Of a stretch of DNA of 49,731 bases, positions 1-8,895 are shown piece by piece. Origin of the DNA: an uncultured Candidatus Berkelbacteria bacterium (GTDB lineage: Bacteria > Patescibacteriota > UBA1384 > XYA2-FULL-43-10 > CAINNR01). Each line of letters starts with the position of its first letter. The stretch's first letter is position 1. The position numbers and the translations under genes are program-made. Under the pieces are notes generated by a model. That model saw nothing but the letters and a program-made list of their open reading frames with translations, had not been told where the DNA came from and searched no databases. The stretch covers positions 1-49,731 of the forward strand of contig CAINNR010000035.1 of NCBI GenBank assembly GCA_903851235.1, written 5' to 3'.

Positions 1-117
1 AACACCACAAATTCACTGGATGGAAGTTTCAGTTATCTGAAACAAAAAGTCAGCATCCACCGAGGGTCAACCAGAGAGAACACAAACAAACTAATTGAGT
101 ATTTATTGAATAATTAG
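1..117 (+). pseudogene. C-terminal fragment of an IS transposase (truncated by window start)
   Basis: Frame 1 reads NTTNSLDGSFSYLKQKVSIHRGSTRENTNKLIEYLLNN then TAG; resembles the tails of IS transposases (NTTNSLEG.FS.LK...HRG). Confidence 0.5.
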
Positions 118-543
118 CAACAAGAATTTGATATTAAGCCGGATATGTCACTGATCTATCGTTTTATATTATTCTTCGGCTCCCTGAGTGCCATCTATTC
201 AATGGTCATCTTTTTTATTATGCTCTATGGATTCCACGCCGGAGAACGTTTGTTCCAAACCGCCTGGTTTGTTGAAATGCTCTTAACAGAAATGGTTATA
301 GTCATTTCGATCCGAACAATGAGGTCGCCATTTTACAAAAGCAAGCCAGGTTTATGGCTGGCAATCGGCTGTCTAGCAATAACTGCCATTGGCCTCTGGC
401 TTCCTTTCTCTCCACTTGCCAACTCAATCGGTTTCGTAATACCTCCCGCCTCTTTCTTCCTGGTTCTTTTGGGGTTACTTATTTCATATATCTTTATCAT
501 CGAATATACAAAGAGGATATTTTCCAGGCATTTTAGCTTATAG
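118..543 (+). pseudogene. C-terminal remnant of a P-type cation (Mg2+-type) ATPase
   Basis: ORF 145..543 resembles the MgtA C-terminal membrane domain (FQTAWFVEMLLTEMVIVISIRTMRSPF...GLWLPFSPLA); the family-like sequence appears to begin before the ATG (DIKPDMSLIYRFILFFG), directly after the transposase stop; no upstream catalytic domain. Confidence 0.6.
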
Positions 544-572
544 GTGATAGCTAATTTTATTAAGGAGGAAAA

Positions 573-914
573 ATGCATTGGAAAAAATTGATTCTGCCGC
601 CGATTGCAATTTATGCCGTAATTTTCCTTTTTGTCACAGTGTTGATCGGCGCTCACATCTCGACCGAAGTAATCTGGGTGACAATTGTTAATTTTGTCAT
701 CATGATTATCGGTTTGTATTTGGCAATCTCTTACGCTAAACCGAAAAATCTGAAAGAGGGTTTGATTTACGGTTTAATTTGGCTGGCAGTATTCTTTTTG
801 TTGGATATTATATTGACTGTTCCTTTCACCGGTTGGAACTATTTCTTCGGTTGGAAAACTTGGGTCGCTTACGGATTAACATTATTAATGCCAACGCTTT
901 GGCCGAAAAAATAA
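573..914 (+). CDS. small integral membrane protein, hypothetical
   Basis: ORF with RBS (aaggagg) and several hydrophobic segments. Confidence 0.6.
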   Translation: MHWKKLILPPIAIYAVIFLFVTVLIGAHISTEVIWVTIVNFVIMIIGLYLAISYAKPKNLKEGLIYGLIWLAVFFLLDIILTVPFTGWNYFFGWKTWVAYGLTLLMPTLWPKK

Positions 915-915
915 G

Positions 916-1287
916 ATGATTCGATTTGGAAAATTCAGCAAAAATCAAATTGCTCCGTGCGGAATCAATTGCGGCGCTTGTAGGGCCCACTTACGAGAGA
1001 AAAATCCTTGCGCCGGATGTAATAATGACCCGGCAATTAATCATTGCCAGAATTGCAAAATCCGACTCTGTAACAAACGACGTGGAAGTTTTTGCGATTG
1101 TGATGAGTTCCCCTGCCAGCGACTAAAGCAGTTGGATAATCGTTATAGACAAAAATATGGCATGAGCGAGATTGAAAACCTAATATTTATCAAAGATAAC
1201 GGAATTGAAAAGTTTTTGCAGCAGGAAAGCGCAAAACGAATTTCCGATAGAGGAATTCTTTGCATTCACGACGGAAAGATTTATTAA
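916..1287 (+). CDS. DUF3795-like Cys-rich zinc-binding protein
   Basis: APCGINCGACRAHLREKNPCAGCNND...CQNCKIRLC pattern. Confidence 0.65.
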   Translation: MIRFGKFSKNQIAPCGINCGACRAHLREKNPCAGCNNDPAINHCQNCKIRLCNKRRGSFCDCDEFPCQRLKQLDNRYRQKYGMSEIENLIFIKDNGIEKFLQQESAKRISDRGILCIHDGKIY

Positions 1288-1296
1288 CAAGAACTA

Positions 1297-1554
1297 ATGA
1301 AACTTTTATACAAAGTGATGATTATTGCCGCCATCGCAATTATTGGACTGGTAATTTGGCAATTTTTCTATTTGAAAAAAGCTCATTCGACATTCGAAAA
1401 TTATTACGCATTCCGCGGCTGCAAACAGCTGATTGAAAAAACCGATAATTTTGGCAGATGCAAATTGCGAGGTGACAAAGTTATAAAAATCGTCAAATAT
1501 CAAAACAAATGGTTTCTAGACGGCGATCTGCCGAGTGGATTTCTTTCATGGTAA
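1297..1554 (+). CDS. hypothetical protein with N-terminal TM/signal anchor
   Basis: ORF with N-terminal hydrophobic segment. Confidence 0.4.
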   Translation: MKLLYKVMIIAAIAIIGLVIWQFFYLKKAHSTFENYYAFRGCKQLIEKTDNFGRCKLRGDKVIKIVKYQNKWFLDGDLPSGFLSW

Positions 1555-2153
1555 ATATCAATTTAATATGCCGAAAAAAATCAAAAGAATTCTTCTTTTT
1601 TCTTGGGATCATCACCATCAACGCAATTTCTATTGCTTTGGCAGTTCATTTTTATCCAGAAAAATTCAAATTGGATTATCCCCTTAGCTACGCCAGCATG
1701 ACGCAATCATTTGCACTTGGTTTGCCGAATCGAAGATCGGAAATAATTTATGCCGTCGGGATGTTTTTGAGCGGATTAATAATGGCAGGCTTTACGATTT
1801 ATCGCACCAAAAATAACGAAAGCGGTTTAAACGGAGTTCTGCTGCCGGCAGTTTGCGCCTTCGGTTTTTTTGTCGCCGCTTTTTCGCCCAACGATATTAA
1901 ACACACGACTCATGTTCTCGGTTCGGCGCTTTTTGTCGCCACATTTTGGATAATGGCAACCAGCTATCTTTTTTCCCTCCGAAAATCCTGGCCAAATTGG
2001 AAGTATTGGATGTTACAAGCGATTCTCCAGATTCCGATTTTCGCTTATGCGATCGCCTATTTTCTAGATTTAGGTTTGGTTCCAAACTATTTACAAAAAC
2101 CGGCATTTTTAGTCTTGTTGCTGGTTTTACTTTATTGCGCTCCAGACGAGTAA
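1548..2153 (+). CDS. multi-pass membrane protein, hypothetical
   Basis: ORF 1509..2153; ATG at 1548 is the likely start, overlapping the previous ORF; about 6 hydrophobic segments. Confidence 0.5.
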   Translation: MVNINLICRKKSKEFFFFLGIITINAISIALAVHFYPEKFKLDYPLSYASMTQSFALGLPNRRSEIIYAVGMFLSGLIMAGFTIYRTKNNESGLNGVLLPAVCAFGFFVAAFSPNDIKHTTHVLGSALFVATFWIMATSYLFSLRKSWPNWKYWMLQAILQIPIFAYAIAYFLDLGLVPNYLQKPAFLVLLLVLLYCAPDE

Positions 2154-2195
2154 CAAGTCACCTGACAAATTATTGCGATCAAATTGTTTAGTAAT

Positions 2196-4238
2196 TTACT
2201 CCGCTGAAATCGCAAATTGGGCGTTGTAGAGCGAAGCGTAAAAACCTTTTTTCGATAATAGTTCTTTGTGTGTTCCCTGCTCGACGATGTTGCCGTCGCG
2301 CATAACTAAAATCAAATCGGCTTCTCGGATGGTGGAAAGTCGGTGAGCGATAACAAAACTGGTTTTACCACGCATCAGATTCTCCATCGCTTTTTGAATT
2401 AGAAGTTCAGTTCTGGTGTCAACTGATGAAGTCGCTTCATCCAAAATCAACATCGGAGTTTTCGCTAACATCGCCCGAGCAATCGTCAGTAGCTGCTTCT
2501 CACCCTGTGAAATATTGTCGGCCTCTTCATTGAGTTTAAGATGATAGCCTTGCGGTAGAGAGCGGATGAAATGATCGGCGTGCGCCGCTTTGGCGGCGGC
2601 GGTGACTTCGGCGTCAGAGGCTTTCGGGTTGGCATAAGCAATGTTATCGCGAATCGTGCCGTTGAAAAGCCAGGTGTCCTGCAAAACCATGCCGAAAAGT
2701 TTTCGAACATCGGCTCGTTTCATCTTTTTTGTCTCAATGCCATCAATTTTGATCGATCCTTTGTTGATTTCGTAAAAACGCATCAGCAAATTAACCATTG
2801 TGGTTTTCCCGGCACCGGTCGGTCCGACAATGGCGACTTTTTGCCCCGGCAAGATGCTGGCGGAAAAATTATGGATAATCTCCTTCTCCGGGTTATAACC
2901 GAAAACCACTTTGTCAAATTCGACACCGCCTTCAACTTTTTCCAGCACAATAGCGTCGGCGGCGTCGGCGGATTCCTCACCTTCAGCCAAAAATTCAAAC
3001 ACTCGCTCAGCGGCGGCGGCGGTTGATTGCATCACATTGGCAATGTTGGCGGTTTGAACTACCGGTTGGTTGAATTGGTTGACATACTGGATAAAGGCCT
3101 GAATATCACCGATTTGGATCCGACCTTTAATCGCCAACCAACCGCCGACGACCGAGACACCAACAAAACTTAGATTGCCGATAAAAGTCATCAGCGGCAT
3201 CATCAAACCAGAGAGAAATTGTGATCTCCAAGCCGAGCCGTAAAGTTTTCTGTTAATCGATTTGAATTTGGAAACCGATCGCTCTTCGCCGTTAAAGACT
3301 CGCATCACATTGTGGCCGGCATACATCTCCTCGATGTGACCGTTGATCAGCCCTAGTTGATCCTGTTGTTCCTTAAAATAGTGCTGGGATTTTTTGATGA
3401 TTGTGCCGATGATAATAAAGCTCAGTGGAATCAGAATGACCGAAACCAACGTCATCTGCCAGCTGATTGTCAACATCATGATTAGAATACCGATGATCAA
3501 CGTAATCGAGGTGACAATTTGAGTCAAACTTTGATTTAATGTTTGGCTGACGGTGTCGACATCGTTGGTGACTCGAGATAAAACCTCACCAAAAGTTCGG
3601 CGATCAAAATATCGCAGTGGCAAGCGATTGATTTTTTCCGAAATGTCTCGGCGCAAACGGTAGGTAATTTTCTGCGAAACATTGGTCATTATCCAACCTT
3701 GAAGATAGGAAAAAATCGCCGATAGCAAGTAGAGAATCAAAAGCTCTTCGGCAAAAGTTCGAAGTTTGCCAAAATTTATTGTCGGTCGGACGGAAATGTC
3801 GAGATTTTTAATTGCTGCAATTTTATCGGCCGGAATTTTCGCCGTCATCGATGGCGGTAACTTTGCAATCAGTTGACTAAGAGTCGTACCGGCGGGAATT
3901 TTTACATTTTTCGGTATATTGGCGTTGACTGAATCAAAAGCTTTAATCTTGATGTAATCGGAGACGACTTGATTAGTCATGTTACCGAGAATTTTCGGAC
4001 TCATAATAGCAAAAATCGTCGAGGCGATGGCGAAAACGAAAACCAAAATTATCGACAGCCAAAACGGCCGCATATAGCTGACGAGTTTTTTCATTGTCGC
4101 CCAAAAATTCTTCGGTTTTTCAACAAAACCCATTCCGGCACGACCCGGTCCACCGCCAGGTCCGGCCGGCATCAACCTTGGTGGACGTGGCGCGGCTACA
4201 GTTGCAGTTGATTGTAATTTTGGATTTTTTTCGCTCAT
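2196..4238 (-). CDS. ABC exporter, fused TMD-NBD subunit (canonical Walker B Glu)
   Basis: Walker A GPTGAGKTT, signature ISQGEKQ, Walker B MLILDEATSSVD. Confidence 0.9.
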   Translation of the reverse strand: MSEKNPKLQSTATVAAPRPPRLMPAGPGGGPGRAGMGFVEKPKNFWATMKKLVSYMRPFWLSIILVFVFAIASTIFAIMSPKILGNMTNQVVSDYIKIKAFDSVNANIPKNVKIPAGTTLSQLIAKLPPSMTAKIPADKIAAIKNLDISVRPTINFGKLRTFAEELLILYLLSAIFSYLQGWIMTNVSQKITYRLRRDISEKINRLPLRYFDRRTFGEVLSRVTNDVDTVSQTLNQSLTQIVTSITLIIGILIMMLTISWQMTLVSVILIPLSFIIIGTIIKKSQHYFKEQQDQLGLINGHIEEMYAGHNVMRVFNGEERSVSKFKSINRKLYGSAWRSQFLSGLMMPLMTFIGNLSFVGVSVVGGWLAIKGRIQIGDIQAFIQYVNQFNQPVVQTANIANVMQSTAAAAERVFEFLAEGEESADAADAIVLEKVEGGVEFDKVVFGYNPEKEIIHNFSASILPGQKVAIVGPTGAGKTTMVNLLMRFYEINKGSIKIDGIETKKMKRADVRKLFGMVLQDTWLFNGTIRDNIAYANPKASDAEVTAAAKAAHADHFIRSLPQGYHLKLNEEADNISQGEKQLLTIARAMLAKTPMLILDEATSSVDTRTELLIQKAMENLMRGKTSFVIAHRLSTIREADLILVMRDGNIVEQGTHKELLSKKGFYASLYNAQFAISAE

Positions 4239-6040
4239 ATCGCACCTCTTACAATTTTTTCGGCGCTCTTTTCAATTTTCGCTTTTTCGGTATCAACATC
4301 AATCTGATATTTTGCCAGTTCACCCTCCGAAAGTTGCGATAAAGCGATCTCACGATAAACATCGCAATTTTTCATCAATTCGGCGTGGGTTCCGATGCCG
4401 GCAATATTACCGTCATCCAAAACGATAATTTTTTCCGCCGAAAGTATTGTTGATATTCGTTGAGCGACGATAAGAACCGTTTTGTTTTTGGTTTCCGATT
4501 TCAAAGCGGCTCGCAATGCGGCGTCAGTTTTAAAGTCAAGCGACGAAAAGCTGTCATCAAAAATGTAAATTTCCGGTTTCCGCGCCAAAGCCCGAGCGAT
4601 AGAGAGTCGCTGCTTTTGACCGCCGGAAACATTGGCGCCACCTTGAGCGATTTCGTGATCGAATTTTCCCGACAGGTTTTTAATAAATTCATCGGATTGC
4701 GAAATTTTGGCAACTTTTTCAACTTCGGATTTCGGCGCATCCGGCGCACCATACTTGATATTGGAATCAACCGTTCCCGAAAACAGAACCAGGCGTTGCG
4801 GCACATAACCGATTTTTGAATACAAATCCTCGAGTTTCATTTGCCGAACATCAACGCCGTCAATTAAAACTTCGCCGGAGGTGACGTCATAAAAACGGGG
4901 AATCAAGTTAATTAGAGTTGACTTGCCGGAGCCGGTTGAACCGATAAAAGCCGTGGTTTCGCCGGAGTTGGCGGTGAAATTGATATTGCAAAGCACCGGC
5001 GTATCGGCAGTCGGGTATTGGAATGAAACATTTTTGAATTCGACAACGCCACCTTTTTTATCTTTAACATTCTCGGCCTTTTTCGGATCGTGGATCAGCG
5101 GCTCTGTTTCGATCACCTCGGAAACACGGTTCGCGGAGACCGAAGCTCGCGGCACCATAATGAAAATGATTGAAATCATCAAAAACGACATAATAACTTG
5201 CATCGCGTACTGCATGAAAGCGATCATGTTGCCGACTTCCAACGTTCCCTGACCGATCAATTTGGCGCCGACCCAAACGATTGTGACCGCCGTCAGGTTA
5301 AAAATCACCATCATCACTGGTTGCATTATCACCATCAGCCGGTTGACAAAAAGATTAGCCGCCGTCAGATCAACGTTGGCCCGCTCAAATTTTTTCTCCT
5401 CCAATTTTTCATTGTTAAAAGCCCGAATAACCCGCAGACCGGTGAGATTCTCTCTGGTAACCAAATTCAATTTATCAACCAATTTTTGTAAGATTTTGAA
5501 TTTCGGCAGGGCGATTGAAAATAGTGTGATGATGATGCCAAGCAAAACCACTACCGCCAAGGCGATAATCCAAGAAAGCGATGGCGCCAGGGAGTAAGCT
5601 TTGTAGACCGCCCAGACCGCTGTAATCGGCGCCATTAAAACCAGACGCATCAGAAGAACTAAAACCGTCTGAATTTGCTGAATGTCGTTTGTCGAACGAG
5701 TGATGAGTGATGCGGTGGAAAATTTATTGAATTCAACCAAGGAAAAACTTTCGACACGCGAGAAGATCTTATTTCTAATGTCACGAGAAAATCTCGAGCC
5801 GACTTGAGCCGCCAAATAACCGACAACAACGGTACAGGCCGCGCTGCCAAGAGCAATAAAAAGCATAATTAAACCATTGTGAAAAACCAGCGAATTATTG
5901 TTGTTGACAATCCCATCGTTGATAATTTTCGCCATATAGTCCGGCAGCTGCAAATTCAGCGCCACCATCCCAAAAACAAAAACCACTAGTGCGACAAGCA
6001 TCAGCCAATACGGTTTCAAATATTTGAAAAGTTTAAGCAT
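4235..6040 (-). CDS. ABC exporter, fused TMD-NBD subunit (degenerate Walker B Asp)
   Basis: Walker A GSTGSGKST, signature VSGGQKQRLSIARAL, Walker B IYIFDDSFSSLD; 4-bp overlap with the next gene. Confidence 0.9.
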   Translation of the reverse strand: MLKLFKYLKPYWLMLVALVVFVFGMVALNLQLPDYMAKIINDGIVNNNNSLVFHNGLIMLFIALGSAACTVVVGYLAAQVGSRFSRDIRNKIFSRVESFSLVEFNKFSTASLITRSTNDIQQIQTVLVLLMRLVLMAPITAVWAVYKAYSLAPSLSWIIALAVVVLLGIIITLFSIALPKFKILQKLVDKLNLVTRENLTGLRVIRAFNNEKLEEKKFERANVDLTAANLFVNRLMVIMQPVMMVIFNLTAVTIVWVGAKLIGQGTLEVGNMIAFMQYAMQVIMSFLMISIIFIMVPRASVSANRVSEVIETEPLIHDPKKAENVKDKKGGVVEFKNVSFQYPTADTPVLCNINFTANSGETTAFIGSTGSGKSTLINLIPRFYDVTSGEVLIDGVDVRQMKLEDLYSKIGYVPQRLVLFSGTVDSNIKYGAPDAPKSEVEKVAKISQSDEFIKNLSGKFDHEIAQGGANVSGGQKQRLSIARALARKPEIYIFDDSFSSLDFKTDAALRAALKSETKNKTVLIVAQRISTILSAEKIIVLDDGNIAGIGTHAELMKNCDVYREIALSQLSEGELAKYQIDVDTEKAKIEKSAEKIVRGAI

Positions 6041-6500
6041 TCTTCTTATTATCTCCTAAAAACTTCGGAAAGTCAGCAATTTTCTTTACCAGTCTGATTA
6101 AATCACGAGTATCTTTTTCACCCAAAAAGTCTGTTAGAAACCCAAGCTTATCAATAAACTCTTTTTCAAGTTTTTCGACCTGTTTTTTGCCTTTGGCCGA
6201 CAACGAAATATATACAATTCTTCGGTCGGTTTCATCAGTAACTCTTTTTATTAAATTTTCAGCTTCCAGAGCATTAATTTTATGAGTCACCGCCGGCAAA
6301 GTAATCCCCAGTTTATTTGCCACTTCGGAAGTTGTTACCGGCTGACCATTGTTTAATTGGGAAACCATAAAAAGCATCATTCTGTCGGAACCCTTTAGGT
6401 TCTCATGATCATGATGATGATGATGATCGGACAAACCAGAGCGGCGTATCTGACTAATAACGTTTTGCAGTTCCAAAGCTAACTCTTTTTTTGATGGCAT
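6033..6500 (-). CDS. MarR family transcriptional regulator with His-rich N-terminal segment
   Basis: winged-helix pattern (TSEVANKLGITLPAVTHKINALEAENLIKRVTDETDRRIVYISLSAKG); GLSDHHHHHDHENLKG insert; overlaps the ABC operon. Confidence 0.85.
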   Translation of the reverse strand: MPSKKELALELQNVISQIRRSGLSDHHHHHDHENLKGSDRMMLFMVSQLNNGQPVTTSEVANKLGITLPAVTHKINALEAENLIKRVTDETDRRIVYISLSAKGKKQVEKLEKEFIDKLGFLTDFLGEKDTRDLIRLVKKIADFPKFLGDNKKNA

Positions 6501-6520
6501 ATACTTTATCTCCTAAATGG

Positions 6521-6561
6521 TTTACAAAGTAAAGTATATTATATCGCACAAAATTTGTCAA
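6521..6561 (-). promoter_or_regulatory. promoter of the MarR-ABC operon with palindromic operator TTTACAAAGTAAA
   Basis: minus strand TTGACA (6556-6561), 17-nt spacer, TATACT (6533-6538); perfect inverted repeat TTTAC-AAA-GTAAA at 6521-6533 abutting the -10. Confidence 0.5.
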
Positions 6562-6573
6562 TAGTTTTATAAA

Positions 6574-7305
6574 TTATTGGGCACCAAGTGATTTCAACAG
6601 CGCCAGCGGATCTTGCCAATTTGATAATGTCGACTGATCCGAAACGTAACCACTAACGACAATCGATGTGCCTTTATGCAAACCGAAGTGCAAATGTTTT
6701 CGAACATCGCCGTTTGATGTTGAGCAAGCGGCGCCCAAACTCGCCAGCGTCTCGCCGACGGTCACCGCTTCCCCGGTTTTAACCTTGACAGTCGCCAAAT
6801 CAATATGCCCATAATATGCGGTGTAATCGTTGCTGGCTAAAGTATATTGAACGACAATTAAACCGCCATAACCGGAAACGGCTCCGATTTGCCTGACAGT
6901 TCCGCTGGCGATGGCAAAAACCGGAACATTTTGATTTGCCTCAGCGGCAGTCGTTTCCAAATCAATTGCCGTGTGATAACCGGCATAATAAGTCGCATTC
7001 GGACAAACCAAACGATCAGGATTCGACGATCCACCGGCCGAATAATATGTGCCGAAAAAGTCTGTTGTTGCCCGCGAAGAAAAATTACTGATCGGGAAAA
7101 CCAAAGTCGGAGTCGGTTGAGCAACTGATGTTGGCGTCGGAGTCGCCGGAACACTTGGTGTTTGAGCTGAAGTTGCTGGTGAAGAATTTGAGGTTTGTGA
7201 AACTGGAGTTTGATGATTTTTATAATGCCGCCAAATAAAAAATCCACTGGTGACTAATGCGATGATAAAAGCCGCGGTGATAATAATCCAAAGATACTTT
7301 TTCAT
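6574..7305 (-). CDS. M23-family (LytM-like) peptidase, membrane anchored
   Basis: N-terminal TM, Pro/Thr/Ser-rich linker, HTAIDLE ... HLHFGLH motifs. Confidence 0.8.
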   Translation of the reverse strand: MKKYLWIIITAAFIIALVTSGFFIWRHYKNHQTPVSQTSNSSPATSAQTPSVPATPTPTSVAQPTPTLVFPISNFSSRATTDFFGTYYSAGGSSNPDRLVCPNATYYAGYHTAIDLETTAAEANQNVPVFAIASGTVRQIGAVSGYGGLIVVQYTLASNDYTAYYGHIDLATVKVKTGEAVTVGETLASLGAACSTSNGDVRKHLHFGLHKGTSIVVSGYVSDQSTLSNWQDPLALLKSLGAQ

Positions 7306-7410
7306 ACTAATATTGTATCAAAGATTAAAGTTTTTTACCCTGAAATTGACAGAATATATTGAATTGTATTAAAATTTGAAGTAGTCGAAATCCCGCTCGG
7401 AGGTGCACTG

Positions 7411-7620
7411 ATGAAAAAGCTGGCTAAGTTATTGATCAGGTTGGCTTTGCAACTTGACCCAACTTTGCCCCAGATAACTCATAGCTCACATAGTTATCGT
7501 CGCTGGGTTATCAGTCTTGACGAGCTTTTCGCCGATGACAGAGTTGCCAAACGCAACAAACTGCGAGCTGGGATGCTAAAGCCATTGGTATCAACTGACA
7601 CGAATCAACATCCGGAATAA
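7411..7620 (+). CDS. small orphan protein, hypothetical
   Basis: RBS ggaggtg before ATG, TTGACA-like -35 at 7366, terminator immediately after. Confidence 0.5.
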   Translation: MKKLAKLLIRLALQLDPTLPQITHSSHSYRRWVISLDELFADDRVAKRNKLRAGMLKPLVSTDTNQHPE

Positions 7621-7633
7621 CATATAACCCAAA

Positions 7634-7659
7634 ACGCACCTTGCGGTGCGTCTTTTTTT
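7634..7659 (+). terminator. intrinsic terminator
   Basis: acgcacc-ttgc-ggtgcgt followed by cttttttt. Confidence 0.85.
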
Positions 7660-7696
7660 AATAGATATCTTTTAGATTTTAGATATTATCTTTTAT

Positions 7697-8806
7697 TTAT
7701 TTTAGATAGTTGTGCAAATTTTCCGAAGATTCAGATTTTTTCAATTTCTGCAAAGACTTGGCCTCAATTTGACGAATTCGTTCACGAGTAACGCCAAACT
7801 CTTTGCCGACTTCTTCCAATGTGTGAGTTCGGCCGGTCTCCAAGCCGAATCGCATCTTTAAAACTTTCTGTTCGCGTGGTGACAAGACTTCGAGAAAATG
7901 GTTAACATCACCCTTTAAAAGTTGATAAATTGCATTTTCCTCCGGCGATAAATTTTTATCATCTTCGATGAAGTCGCCAAGTTTTGAATCTGATTCCTCA
8001 CCAACCGGCGATTCGAGCGAAACGGTTTCCTGAGAGATTTTTATGATGTGCTCAACTTTATCAACTTCGATTCCCATTTCATGGGCAATCTCCTCCGGCA
8101 GAGGTTCGCGACCAAGATCCTGAACTAGCTGTCGCTGAACACGAATAAGTTTGTTGATGGTTTCAATCATATGAACCGGAATTCGGATGGTACGCGCCTG
8201 ATCGGCGATGGCCCGAGTAATCGCTTGACGAATCCACCAAGTCGCATAAGTCGAAAATTTGTAGCCTTTTTTGTAATCGAACTTTTCCACCGCTCGCATT
8301 AAACCGGTGTTACCTTCTTGAATGGCGTCCAAAAGTGATAATCCCCGACCGATATATTTTTTGGCGATGGAAACCACCAACCGAAGATTGGCTTCCGCCA
8401 GCCGACGCTTAGCCAACTGGTCACCTTTTTCGATTCTTTTCGCCAAGCGAATTTCTTCCTCGGTCGACAGAAGTGAAATCCGGCCAATTTCTCGCAAATA
8501 CATTCGAACCGAATCGTCGGAAATTGATTCGAGCCCTTCCATAATATCATCACCGCCACGATGCTTGTCGATAATATTATTCAAAATCGAAACTTCCTGG
8601 TCTTCCTGAATTTCAATTCCATGCTCAATTAGATAATCAAAAACTTCATCGAGTGTATTAACGTCGTCCTCAGCGTTGGGAAAAACCTGCAAAAGTTCGT
8701 TAATCATGACAAAACCGTGAGCTTTACCCTTTTCGAGCAGCTTATTAATATCCGTTGAAAACGGCAACGGTTCCTCTTTTATATATTTGACAACTTTCTT
8801 CGCCAC
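7697..8806 (-). CDS. rpoD: primary RNA polymerase sigma factor (sigma-70)
   Basis: sigma-70 regions 1.2-4.2: [74 protein letters not shown]. Confidence 0.95.
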   Translation of the reverse strand: MAKKVVKYIKEEPLPFSTDINKLLEKGKAHGFVMINELLQVFPNAEDDVNTLDEVFDYLIEHGIEIQEDQEVSILNNIIDKHRGGDDIMEGLESISDDSVRMYLREIGRISLLSTEEEIRLAKRIEKGDQLAKRRLAEANLRLVVSIAKKYIGRGLSLLDAIQEGNTGLMRAVEKFDYKKGYKFSTYATWWIRQAITRAIADQARTIRIPVHMIETINKLIRVQRQLVQDLGREPLPEEIAHEMGIEVDKVEHIIKISQETVSLESPVGEESDSKLGDFIEDDKNLSPEENAIYQLLKGDVNHFLEVLSPREQKVLKMRFGLETGRTHTLEEVGKEFGVTRERIRQIEAKSLQKLKKSESSENLHNYLK

Positions 8807-8895
8807 ATGACTCCTTTGGAGTAAATTTCAAGACACAAGATACAAATATATTTGTAATTTGATAATTTGAAATTAGTTTGTTTCTTGTTTCTTGG

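Noticed and set aside
2571-3026. Antisense ORFs over ABC, dnaG, ppsA, ftsK and similar genes in the ORF track
   Set aside because: They lie opposite strongly conserved coding frames and have no recognisable family or RBS context.
7664-7707. ttttagat tandem repeats near the rpoD stop
   Set aside because: Low-complexity AT-rich sequence overlapping a terminator and gene end; too degenerate to support a function.
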